Below are positions 28,401-36,908 of a stretch of DNA of 64,000 bases, one piece after another. A program made the position numbers and the translations under genes. Each line of letters opens with the position of its first letter. The first letter of the stretch is position 1. Under the pieces are notes generated by a model that was not told where the DNA came from, made no database searches, and worked only from the letters and a program-made list of their open reading frames with translations. Source of the DNA: Novipirellula aureliae (GTDB lineage: Bacteria > Planctomycetota > Planctomycetia > Pirellulales > Pirellulaceae); the NCBI RefSeq assembly GCF_007860185.1, contig NZ_SJPY01000002.1, positions 775,775 through 839,774 of the forward strand, given 5' to 3'.

Positions 28401-29101
28401 TTTAAATCGTCTTGGGTTGATACGGAAAAGGGATAAGAGATTTTTACGGCAGGGCCACATTGCTCATTGTCGATCATGAAGAAATTGTGATTGTACTGAT
28501 CGGTCGTGATGGTCTTCTCGCCGGTGTTCTTCAGCGTGTGCTTCATGAGAAAGCCATCCTCCTTAAGCTTCAGGGTCTTGGAATAAACATAGCCATAACC
28601 AAAATCACCATCGATTGACTGAGTGAAGGTTATCCAATCGCTGCCGCGATCAATGGTCCAGGTCCCGCTATCGACCAACTTGTACTTGTTATGAAAATCG
28701 TATTCGGGCTCATCTTCTTTTTCGATAGAGCCCACTCCGATCCGCAGGAAGGTTTCTCCCGGCTTTGCCTCATCGTAGCCTAAGCCGGCCGTCTTGTAGG
28801 TGTCTGCCGGACCAAAGATACCCAATGTGGGATCATAGGATGGTTTCCAGTACCCAAAGTACTCATGGCCCTTGTATTGAAGACTTCCTATCATGCCAGA
28901 CCAGTCGTAGCGTGTGGCGCGATAGGCACCATCCTCAGGGTCTGGTAGATACACCTTCATATTGACCTGTGCATTCGAAAGCACAACACTTGGATACAGA
29001 TCCAAATTCGCACCTCCCTCGGCAGCCATCAGCTGAACTTGGCAGATCCCAGCGATAGTCAGCAACAATCCTCGTAACAACACTCTGATACCTTCTCTCA
29101 T
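25490..29101 (-). CDS. Fusion: beta-sandwich, acetylesterase-like alpha/beta hydrolase, DUF1593 nucleoside hydrolase-like
   Basis: A 1203-aa secreted multidomain protein. After a signal peptide (to about residue 29), residues 35-330 are a beta-rich domain reminiscent of galactose-mutarotase folds. Residues 370-640 are an alpha/beta hydrolase of acetyl-xylan-esterase/dipeptidyl-peptidase type, with GISWGG (Ser512), NGTNDGAYP (Asp586) and MRHGHS (His615) forming a plausible triad. Residues 734-1095 match DUF1593, a nucleoside hydrolase-like family (LADMGNEPDEMQQ, VNAGANTLAQAL, NNLGPHTWQPY, HAWGDG), and residues 1097-1205 are an Ig-like tail. Numbering counts from a GTG two codons upstream; the ATG at 29101 is preferred. 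It is the first gene of the left arm. The two enzyme modules probably act on the same glycan. Confidence 0.87.
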   Translation of the reverse strand: MREGIRVLLRGLLLTIAGICQVQLMAAEGGANLDLYPSVVLSNAQVNMKVYLPDPEDGAYRATRYDWSGMIGSLQYKGHEYFGYWKPSYDPTLGIFGPADTYKTAGLGYDEAKPGETFLRIGVGSIEKEDEPEYDFHNKYKLVDSGTWTIDRGSDWITFTQSIDGDFGYGYVYSKTLKLKEDGFLMKHTLKNTGEKTITTDQYNHNFFMIDNEQCGPAVKISYPFSVSTQDDLKGLMEVNGNTLHFTKAMERGTVFMSLDGYSDKSEDNRFTIENSKSGAGVTVAVDKPVNKLEFWSNGRVICPENTIQLSVEPGQEEVWTADYSLFATQDSNTIHAAKSLPSTTPWDLVALSRQPEYQWADQESPVWSLHYQGEVYKGNPTRVFAYYASPVTLGLERTGGSEGTGEKTFPAVVLVHGGGGMAFKEWAERWAKRGYAAIAMDLGGCGPERRQRLVDGGPGQSDKQKFQAIDQPVEDQWSYHAVANVILAHSLIRRFDEVDASRTAVTGISWGGYLTCIVAGLDSRFKAAVPVYGCGFLHENSMWLDNFAAMNAQQKDKWVQLWDPSMYVGSATMPMFFINGTNDGAYPLDSYAKTYGLVNGKRNFRITVNMRHGHSPGWTPEEIGLFVDQYLKAGTPLPEVLTPEISDGEIRARFKSETALTSATLHYTTGKTPINQLDWQTLPARIEDDMIVSPQPPEKATIWFISVADARRINVSSELVFAKENLASAKPRLIILADMGNEPDEMQQMIHMISCSNEFELEGLIAVTGKYLRPGSRLGEYNWVTHPELYIEIIDAYAKVYKNLQKHADGWPEPDALKKIVAAGQKEYGIADVEEGNSSPGSERIIRALTKDDDRPVWIVVNAGANTLAQALVDYRATHTAEEVEQFVAKLRVFENGSQDNAGAWICSQFPAIHWIRSNYQTYAYGGPSRNNLGPHTWQPYANSTQGQLDWQKEHIINGHGALGAIYPPRLFHAWGDGVINFMEGGGTIPWMGLVNKGLFDVDQPSWGGWSGRFSPEKTQNFWSRHKDIKQDEQEVAPFYTHSEVSDTWTDPQSGTTYSDNYVPVWRWREAMYNDFKCRMDWCVQPYDKANHHPVAAIGQDRSDSIIRITAAPGDTIDLDASNSTDPDQDELLIRWWQYQEAGTYAGSVPISSPENAKTQLTIPSDAGGKQIHIILEIKDKNPIAALFDYRRLVIDVTPVSS

Positions 29102-30248
29102 GTCCACTACCTGTCGTTCTAGTTCGATATGATCCTATTCGTGTTCTTTCCGATCGCTTGAAACGATCCTTGATAACTGCGGTAGGCGAGACATTCGCCG
29201 GCCCGATTGCGAAGAAGCCTGCAATCACCCTTGCGCCCTTCATTCTTCATTCCCTGCAAACGTGAACCTTCAGCTTTGTAAAGCACATCACCAAAGCCCG
29301 CCCCATATTCTTCCTGCGATTCGTATATCCGCGCATGCCTTCAGGTTCAGGGCGGCTCTTGCATCATTCCTGTAGCCGATAGAAATAAAGTCAACATAGA
29401 TAAATACCTTGGACCGCTTAGCTATCGGGTTCAATATATCTGAAATGATACCGGCTTGCCGTAAATTTTTGCATGCCCCGTTTGGGTCCATCGTGAACGG
29501 GCTCGGCACTCAGGTTGCTTCCCAGCAGGTTGCTTCCCAGCAGAGTCCTATCGTCCCTTGCCATTTTGCGAGCCTCGGCGTTTCCCAATCTTGTAGCCCA
29601 GCAAAGAAAAATCGCATTCGGTGCGGTGGCTCACATCGTGCTACGTTGCTGATAGGCATCATCACTAAACCGACTCCGGCGAACGGACATTGATGCCAAT
29701 CTGGCAATCACCTTGCTGCCTTTGAATCCACTACCCGAAGGCCGAGTAACAAAAACTAGCACCCGAGCAACTCACGCGTCGAACAGTACTGGATTGGCCT
29801 CATTTGTTTCCTCCGCATCCTACACGGGATCGGTGCGGTTCTGGCATTATAGAATTCAGACTCAACCAGAATGCAATCAGGGAAAGGAACATCGCTGCTT
29901 TTACCTCGTAGAGTCATCAGAGCTTGATACGCTCGATAGTCCATGGACTCGTTGACAAACCGAATGCCTCCATCCGCCATTGCCATCCTTGGCCTCCAAA
30001 GGTATGAAAATGCGATTGAACCATCAACGAATCGCAAGCATAATCGTTTCTGGAGATTCGACCGATGGCGATCAATGCAACGGTCGGTAACCGGTGGGGT
30101 ATCGATCCAAACAACCGATGGTCTATTGCGGAAGTTATTTTTTTGACGCCCAACTCATCTTGAGAGTAGGACCGTGATGGAGGAAGATGGAGGAAGTGCG
30201 TAAGGCCATTCGTGTGAAATTGAACAAATCAATCGAGAATTAGGAACC
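29102..30248. other. Divergent intergenic region between the two arms of the locus
   Basis: About 1.1 kb that must hold promoters for the minus-strand gene at 29101 and the plus-strand gene at 30249. No convincing sigma-70-type pair was identified by eye. It contains a 15-bp tandem duplication CAGGTTGCTTCCCAG (29511-29525 and 29526-29540) and the DUF1559 relic listed separately. Small open frames here show no ribosome sites or domains. Confidence 0.6.
29876..30040 (-). pseudogene. Relic of a DUF1559 C-terminus, frameshifted
   Basis: On the minus strand one frame encodes SHFHTFGGQG (about 30020-29985). The next frame continues AMADGGIRFVNESMDYRAYQ and then ALMTLRGK (29983-29876). Together these rebuild the hallmark DUF1559 C-terminus (SFH.GG....MADGG.RFV.ESID..YQAL.T). 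They are split by a frameshift, and no N-terminal pilin leader is found upstream. This is a dead fragment. Confidence 0.65.
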
Positions 30249-33200
30249 ATGAAAATTAGAAACCCGTTGAGCTTTCTGCTTGCTGCTGTCCTATTCGCCT
30301 TTTGTCTGGCGTCCCGAGTGAATGCGGCAGATCCCGAAGGTATTCAGGTGTTGGACATCGGTGATCAAGCGCCTGATTTCACCTTACCCGGAATCGACGG
30401 ACGCGACTACTCGCTAGCAGATTTCGACGACGCGGAGGTTCTGATGGTTTTTTTCACCTCCAACCACTGTCCGACTTCCCATGCAGCGGAAGCTCGACTC
30501 CAGAAGTTGCTCAGCGATATCGAGACTCAAAAACGGAGCTTCGGCTTCGTCGCGATCAATCCAAATAACCCCGAGGGAATGACGCCTGCCGAATTGGGAT
30601 TCGGACGTTACACCGATAGTTTCGAGGATATGGTTTCTTATGCCAAAGAAAACGGTTGGAACTTCCCCTATCTCTACGACGGTGACAAGCAAATCGTCGC
30701 GCGTGCCTACGGCTGCCTTGCAACTCCTCATGTTTTTATTTTTGACAAAGAACGCAAACTGAGATACAAGGGCCGTTTTGACGATTCCCGCTTCCCCGAT
30801 CCGGCTACCGTAACCTCTCATGATGCGATCAATGCACTCAATGCACTCTTTGCAGGCGAGCCGGTTCCCGTTGAAGTTACGAAACCTCACGGCTGCTCCA
30901 CAAAGTGGCGAGAAAAGAAAGCGAACGTGGCAATCGCACAGGCGAAATGGGAAAACCTGCCAGTAGAGATCGATACGATCGATGTAGCGGGGGTCGCCAG
31001 CCTGCGAGCCAACGGCACCAACAAATACCGCCTCATCAATCTCTGGGCTACCAATTGCATTCCCTGTATTGCGGAAATGCCAGACCTCGTGTACTTGCAA
31101 CGCGTATTGGGCTTGCGTGCCTTTGAGCTGATCACCATCAGCCTTGACGACCCCAAAGATCAGGATCGCGTCCAGGCCTTCCTAGAGAAAAACCATGCCG
31201 CCACTCCACCGAAGCTAAAAAGGATTGCCCAAACCGAAGGCCGTAAAGGGAATCACTATCTCTTTACGGGAGCAAGCCAGGACGAGCTCTCTGCGGCGTT
31301 GGATCCCGATTGGCCAGGTCCGCTGCCGCATTCGATCATCGTTGACCCCAACGGTGAAATCATTTACCGGCACAACGGGATCATTGATCCAACAGAAGTT
31401 CGCTCGGTTCTTATCGACGCGCTGACGCCATACTGGCCGGAACCAGCAGCGAGCGGCGACACGGTTTCTCGAACGCATGCGTACGAAATCGTGGAAGAGA
31501 GCTTCACTGCGGAAAAGTCGTATGGCAATCCCTATATGGATGTTGAGCTTTGGGTGGATCTCAGCGGACCCGATGGACAGCAGATCCGAGTGCCCGCGTT
31601 TTGGGACGGCGGACAGACCTTTCGCGTGCGGATGATGGGCACTGCTCCCGGCACTTGGAACTGGTCAACCGGAAACCGGACAGGCGATGGCGGATTGGAT
31701 AAAAAACGCGGTGCGTTCACGGTTATCCCATGGACCGATCAAGAAAAGACGGAAAATCCAAATCGACGCGGTATTGTTCGGGTCGCTGCCGGCGGCCGTA
31801 CGCTGGAGTACCCGGACGGAACACCTTTTTTTCTTACCGCGGACACATGCTATTCCGCATTGACAAAGATCTACCCCTGGTCCTCGGCCACCGGAAAATC
31901 CGGACTTTCGCTGCAAGACTTTGTTGCCCAACGAAAGGCCCAGGGATTCAATAGTCTTTCGATTATCTCCTGTTTCCCTTCCGATACGAAAGTGAACCTT
32001 TGGCAGGCGAGCTTGCGTGGGGAAAAGATTGCCGAAGATGACTCGACCCCCTTTGAAATGCACGATGATTCGATCAACCCGGCAAATTTTCTGCGCATCA
32101 ATCCTGCTTACTTTCAACTTGCGGATCGTAAGATGCAGTTTCTGTCGGACAACGGATTTGTCCCCTTGTTGGAGACCGTCCGACGCCACGAGAAGTGGTA
32201 TGAGGAGGACGATGAAGAGAAAGCTGCCTTCACGAACTTTGTGCGATATTTGTGGGCACGCTGGGGTTGCTATAACATGATTTTCGATTGGCTGCACTGG
32301 GACAACGACCCGAGTGTCTATGCATCCTGGCTACCCATGCTAAGAGAGGCTCACGAGACCCTGGGGAGCATGCCTTACGGGACGCCCAAAACGGCGATGA
32401 GCTATATCACCTGTTTAACGAGTTGGCACAAAGATATCCCGCAGGCGCTGGACATCAATAATGTCAGTAACTGGCCGCGGACCACCGAACAGTTCGACCA
32501 CCAAATCGATCTGTTCAACGTCACACCACCGGTGCCTACCCTGAATATTGAGCCATTTTATCCTGGCTGGAATCATCCGCCCTCGGGTGGTCTAACCCAT
32601 ACCGAGTTTGCCATGCTCATTGCCTATGGATCTGTCTTGAATGGCGGTCTGGCCGGTCATGTATGGGGAGATATCTATTGGGGCGGTGTCGCTACAAGAA
32701 CCTACTCCGATGAGGACGTCCGTATCAAAGCCGCTGAACCACATGCCCTTGGCATGAACAAATTCAAGGCGGCCCGCATGGGCAATCTGAAAGCATTTAT
32801 GCTGGATACGGGCCACGATTACCGCAAACTCAAACCCGCCACGTTTACTCATCTAAAGAACCACCAAGAAAAGACCATTGCTCTGGCTATCAACGATTCG
32901 GCGGATGAAGCCCTAGGATTCGTAGCCGCGCGCAGACCCCAAAGTGTCATTCTTGATCATTTTCCTGCGAACAAGGACTACACATTACAGTGGTGGGATA
33001 TTGATAAAGGCCAGTGGCAGGGAAAAACCGTCGTCACCACCAGTGCTGCGGGGACAGCGGAACTTCCCGCGACACCCGATCCCAATCGATCATGGGCATT
33101 CCGATTGCTTCAGAATGCAGAAGACTCTACGGTAACCATTGCAATAAACACTTCGTCCGCCCCGGAACGGTTCGGGGCAGAGAGGCTCAGTGAGTCCCTT

Positions 33201-35126
33201 CGTCGTTTGCAATTGGAACCTGTGGCGGTTAACAGGTCTGTTGATGCAACAGAAGACATCCGGGTAGAGATTGTTCAACCAAGCGACTTTCCTCTGATTA
33301 AAAAAGAGGGGTTCCGCTTGGGGAATGCTTCCGGCCGAATGGTGGTTAGCGCGATCGACAGTACGGGTGCAATGTATGGCTTGATGGAACTAGCCGAACA
33401 GATCGATCTGAAAAAGGACCTGTCGAAGGTGGAACCGGATCTGCAAAATCCACGTTTCCCTTTCCGAGCCATCAAATTCAACCTTCCGTGGTCTTCCTAT
33501 CGCAGATTCTCTGCCCTGCAGGTGAACGAACCTTTGTGCAGAGACTTGGAAATGTGGGAATCCTTTTTGGACATGATGGCTGAAAACAGATTCAACACAT
33601 TAACGCTTTGGAACATGCACCCCTTTCCCTATCTGATCAGGGCAAAAAACTTTCCCAAAGCGACTCCATTTTCCGATCAGGAACTGGCCGAATGGAAGAC
33701 GTTCTGGACCACTCTGTTCAAGATGGCAAAAGATCGAGGTATTGAGACTTACCTTGTCAATTGGAACGTTTTTGTCTCCGAGGAATTCAAGAAACACTAT
33801 GACGCCGCCGGCATCTCTGATATGGAAAGATTCCTGGGCAACATCAAGGACACCGAAACCATTCGTCAATACACCCGCGAAAGTATCACTCAGGTTATCA
33901 ATGAGTATCCCGATCTTGCGGGGCTGGGAGTTACTCTTGGCGAAAGAATGCAGAACCTGGATTCCGAACAGCAAACCGACTGGGTGGAAGATGTATTCTT
34001 TCGCGGCATCAAAGAAGCCGACCGGCCGATCAAATTCATTTACCGCGCGGCCTTAAAAGGGGACCATGCCGTCCATCGAGCCACGATCGATCATTCCGGA
34101 TTGCCGCATCCAATCTGGGTCGAGCTAAAATTCAATTGGTCCCATGGCCATTCCACGCCTACTTTGGTGAAAGCGCACGGAGGAGGTACTGGCGAAGAAT
34201 ACTGGACCAATCCAGCGCCCAGCAAACACAAGATGTGTTGGATGATACGCAATGAAGATTTCTTCAGACTCCGATGGGGCGAACCTGATTTTATCCGGGC
34301 ACATATCAAACAGAACGGCCAGAACTTTGTCGGCGGTTACTTCGTCGGTTCCGAAACCATGATCCCCGCTAAGGACATCTTCCATCAACCTGATCACGAT
34401 CACGTCAACTGGAAATATGCCTTTGAACGTCAATGGTTGTTCTACAAAGAATGGGGGCGATTACTTTACAATCCCGAGACTCCCGATGCGGCTTTTTCGA
34501 ATGCTTTCGATGTCCGATATGAAGGCTCGCACGGCAAGGAGATGGTGGAAGCATTCAAGCTCTCCACGCGAACCAATCAGCGTATTCTCAGTTTCTTTCC
34601 AGTGGCCCAGGATGCGACCAACTATGCGGAAGGATTTCTGGGGCTACGGAAGTTCCTTACCGTTCGCGACGTGATTAATTCGATCCCCACCGATCCCAAC
34701 TATGTCGGAGTGGAAGAGTATGGAGATGGATCGAGAGGTTTTGGCGAGAGGCTAACGCCCATTGAATTGGCTGCAGCCTTGGAGGCGGATGTGGAAAAGG
34801 CGATGGCGATTGCAAACGGCATTTCGACCGAGAATCCCACTTTGGAGTGTGAAATCGAGGACGTCAAAGCATGGAGTCATCTAGGATTGCATTTCGCTAA
34901 AAAGCTTCGCGCTGCCGTGGCCATCAACCAGAAGAAAAAAACGGATGCCGTTCAGTACATCACCGAGGCACAACAGCACTGGGCCGATCTGGTAAGCGTT
35001 ACCGAAACGCATATTGTACCCGGCTTTGTTTACGGCGAGAAACGCGGCGAACAAGGACATTGGCATTGGAGCGCTTATCAGGACGAAGTGGATGCCGATG
35101 TGGAATGGGTCCAAGATGCGATGTGA
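30249..35126 (+). CDS. Giant fusion: two thioredoxin-like domains, DUF5060/DUF4038 (GH140-like) and GH67/GH20-like module
   Basis: One uninterrupted 1625-aa frame with a signal peptide (1-26). Residues 35-200 are a redoxin/AhpC-TSA-type domain (GDQAPDFTLPGIDG, SNHCPTS with Cys74). Residues 240-395 are a second thioredoxin-like domain with a CIPC active site (270-273). Residues 408-495 match DUF5060 and 513-955 match DUF4038, the apiosidase-like GH140 architecture (RVPAFWDGG, YPDGTPFFLTADT, TLNIEPFYPGW with Glu768). Residues 960-1055 look like the N-terminal domain shared by GH20/GH67-type enzymes (GAMYGLMELAEQI), followed by a predicted barrel (FNTLTLWNMHP, GLGVTLGERM). TAGGA sits just before the ATG. 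It heads the right arm. Substrate unknown; joining redox domains to glycosidases in one chain is unusual. Confidence 0.88.
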   Translation: MKIRNPLSFLLAAVLFAFCLASRVNAADPEGIQVLDIGDQAPDFTLPGIDGRDYSLADFDDAEVLMVFFTSNHCPTSHAAEARLQKLLSDIETQKRSFGFVAINPNNPEGMTPAELGFGRYTDSFEDMVSYAKENGWNFPYLYDGDKQIVARAYGCLATPHVFIFDKERKLRYKGRFDDSRFPDPATVTSHDAINALNALFAGEPVPVEVTKPHGCSTKWREKKANVAIAQAKWENLPVEIDTIDVAGVASLRANGTNKYRLINLWATNCIPCIAEMPDLVYLQRVLGLRAFELITISLDDPKDQDRVQAFLEKNHAATPPKLKRIAQTEGRKGNHYLFTGASQDELSAALDPDWPGPLPHSIIVDPNGEIIYRHNGIIDPTEVRSVLIDALTPYWPEPAASGDTVSRTHAYEIVEESFTAEKSYGNPYMDVELWVDLSGPDGQQIRVPAFWDGGQTFRVRMMGTAPGTWNWSTGNRTGDGGLDKKRGAFTVIPWTDQEKTENPNRRGIVRVAAGGRTLEYPDGTPFFLTADTCYSALTKIYPWSSATGKSGLSLQDFVAQRKAQGFNSLSIISCFPSDTKVNLWQASLRGEKIAEDDSTPFEMHDDSINPANFLRINPAYFQLADRKMQFLSDNGFVPLLETVRRHEKWYEEDDEEKAAFTNFVRYLWARWGCYNMIFDWLHWDNDPSVYASWLPMLREAHETLGSMPYGTPKTAMSYITCLTSWHKDIPQALDINNVSNWPRTTEQFDHQIDLFNVTPPVPTLNIEPFYPGWNHPPSGGLTHTEFAMLIAYGSVLNGGLAGHVWGDIYWGGVATRTYSDEDVRIKAAEPHALGMNKFKAARMGNLKAFMLDTGHDYRKLKPATFTHLKNHQEKTIALAINDSADEALGFVAARRPQSVILDHFPANKDYTLQWWDIDKGQWQGKTVVTTSAAGTAELPATPDPNRSWAFRLLQNAEDSTVTIAINTSSAPERFGAERLSESLRRLQLEPVAVNRSVDATEDIRVEIVQPSDFPLIKKEGFRLGNASGRMVVSAIDSTGAMYGLMELAEQIDLKKDLSKVEPDLQNPRFPFRAIKFNLPWSSYRRFSALQVNEPLCRDLEMWESFLDMMAENRFNTLTLWNMHPFPYLIRAKNFPKATPFSDQELAEWKTFWTTLFKMAKDRGIETYLVNWNVFVSEEFKKHYDAAGISDMERFLGNIKDTETIRQYTRESITQVINEYPDLAGLGVTLGERMQNLDSEQQTDWVEDVFFRGIKEADRPIKFIYRAALKGDHAVHRATIDHSGLPHPIWVELKFNWSHGHSTPTLVKAHGGGTGEEYWTNPAPSKHKMCWMIRNEDFFRLRWGEPDFIRAHIKQNGQNFVGGYFVGSETMIPAKDIFHQPDHDHVNWKYAFERQWLFYKEWGRLLYNPETPDAAFSNAFDVRYEGSHGKEMVEAFKLSTRTNQRILSFFPVAQDATNYAEGFLGLRKFLTVRDVINSIPTDPNYVGVEEYGDGSRGFGERLTPIELAAALEADVEKAMAIANGISTENPTLECEIEDVKAWSHLGLHFAKKLRAAVAINQKKKTDAVQYITEAQQHWADLVSVTETHIVPGFVYGEKRGEQGHWHWSAYQDEVDADVEWVQDAM

Positions 35127-35490
35127 GCCGTGATCGATGATGAGTGATCGCAACCCTCAATAAACAACGAAATTGCAAATGGTTGTTTTGGGGGAACACC
35201 AATCGTCGCCAATCACCAATCGTCGCCAATCAAAACGTATCTTCACGAATCGTATTCCCCTTCTTCTTACTTATTGGTGAGAATTCGTGAAGAGGAGTGG
35301 TTAAAAACAAAACCGCTTCGTGGATGCACGGAAGTTCCCAGGTTTTGGTATAAAGAAAACGGTTAGTCAATGCGACCCTCACCACTTATACCATCCAAAG
35401 CTGGTAATTCGAATTGCCAGAGCTAGAATGCAGTGAGTCCAATTCCATCCCGCGTTTTCATCTTCGTTCCTCGTTTGACCTATCAATAGC
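35127..35490. other. Intergenic region with short tandem and inverted repeats
   Basis: Contains a 17-bp tandem duplication, CACCAATCGTCGCCAAT at 35197-35213 and 35214-35230. It also has a 10-bp perfect inverted repeat, CTTCACGAAT (35241-35250) and ATTCGTGAAG (35283-35292), separated by 32 nt. Either could be a regulatory site for the downstream GH29 gene. No gene is seen. Confidence 0.5.
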
Positions 35491-36861
35491 ATGCTCAAAA
35501 ACACCTGCCTATTTTTATTGATTGTTTCGTTTGCCAACATCACGCTCGGGCAAAGTTCCTCCACAAGCGGCACAGCGATCGACCAGAAAAGTCGCTTGCA
35601 ATGGTTTCGCGATGCCAAATTTGGAATGTTCATTCATTGGGGAGTCTATTCCCAGGCTGGGGGCGAGTGGAACGGAGAAACCAATCACCATGAGTGGCTG
35701 CAACTGACAGCCAAGATCCCCCTGGCGGAATACACCGAGTTTGCCAAGTCGTTTAATCCAACGAAGTTCGACGCCGACGAGTGGGTCAAGACTGCCAAAG
35801 ATGCAGGGATGGAGTACTTGGTGATTACGTCCAAGCATCACGATGGTTTTGCGATCTACGATTCGGCTAGTAGTGGTCACGACATCGCGGACGTTTCCAA
35901 GTTCGATCGTGATCCGTTGAAAGAGCTGGCGGACGCTTGCCAGAAACATGGCATTCGCTTTTGCGTCTATTATTCGTTGGGACGAGACTGGGAGGATCCC
36001 GATGTGGCTACCGGACGCGGTGACAAAGTCGGATTCCGCAGCAACCTGATCGACTTTCCCAACGAAAGCGAAAAGGTCTTTGAGCGATACTTTGAACGCA
36101 AGGTGAAACCACAAATTCGTGAACTGCTAACCGGCTATGGCCCCATCGGAATCCTCTGGTTCGATACCTACGAATTGATCAGCAAAGAACAGAGCGTTGA
36201 GTTGAAGGCGTTGATTCGTGAGCTGCAACCGGAGTGCATTATCAACGAGCGGATCGGTCACAACCTTGGCGACTACAAGGTGTCTGAACAGACGATCCCC
36301 GAAGATGGTTCCTATGATCCATGGGAATCCTGTATCACGATGAATGGTCACTGGGCCTACAATAAAGCGGACTCCAATTGGAAGAGCCCCAAATCAATGA
36401 TTGAAAGTCTGGTCGACATCGTCAGCAAGGGAGGAAACCTTTTGCTCAATGTTGGTCCGACGGGCGAAGGCGTCATCCCGCCGCCCAGCGTCGAGCGACT
36501 GTCATTGATCGGAGATTGGATGGATGTCAACGGCGAAGCAATCAAAGGTTGTGATCCAACTCCCTTCGGCGAAGAACTGGGCCGGAAGGAAAAGGACAAA
36601 AACGGCAAGCAGAAGGTCGTTGGTAAACTCCCATGGCGAGCAACGACCAAGGGCGACAAGATCTATATCCACCTCTTTGAATGGCCTACGGGAGAGTTGG
36701 TCCTTCCGACGATTGATAAGAAGATTCAAAATGCCTACTTCCTTGGCCACCCCTCCGACTCGCTGAACGTGAAGCAGTCGGACGGACGTTCAACTATCAC
36801 GATGCCAGCGTCACCCGTGAAATCACTCGTTCCCGTCATTTGCCTGGAGCTGGCTCGTTAG
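35491..36861 (+). CDS. GH29 family alpha-L-fucosidase
   Basis: Secreted 456-aa GH29 enzyme. The signal peptide ends near residue 20 (ITLGQ). It has an intact active site: FGMFIHWGVYS, KHHDGF at residues 115-120 and nucleophile Asp225 in ILWFDT. Conserved GNLLLNVGPTGEG follows, a hallmark of the family. It lacks the C-terminal extension seen in the left-arm paralogues. No strong ribosome site is visible before the ATG at 35491. The GH95 gene starts 48 bp after its stop, so the two are probably co-transcribed. Confidence 0.93.
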   Translation: MLKNTCLFLLIVSFANITLGQSSSTSGTAIDQKSRLQWFRDAKFGMFIHWGVYSQAGGEWNGETNHHEWLQLTAKIPLAEYTEFAKSFNPTKFDADEWVKTAKDAGMEYLVITSKHHDGFAIYDSASSGHDIADVSKFDRDPLKELADACQKHGIRFCVYYSLGRDWEDPDVATGRGDKVGFRSNLIDFPNESEKVFERYFERKVKPQIRELLTGYGPIGILWFDTYELISKEQSVELKALIRELQPECIINERIGHNLGDYKVSEQTIPEDGSYDPWESCITMNGHWAYNKADSNWKSPKSMIESLVDIVSKGGNLLLNVGPTGEGVIPPPSVERLSLIGDWMDVNGEAIKGCDPTPFGEELGRKEKDKNGKQKVVGKLPWRATTKGDKIYIHLFEWPTGELVLPTIDKKIQNAYFLGHPSDSLNVKQSDGRSTITMPASPVKSLVPVICLELAR

Positions 36862-36908
36862 AAGTCGCTGAAAACAATCCAAGCCAACACCAAGGAAAGA
36901 CTCCCGGA

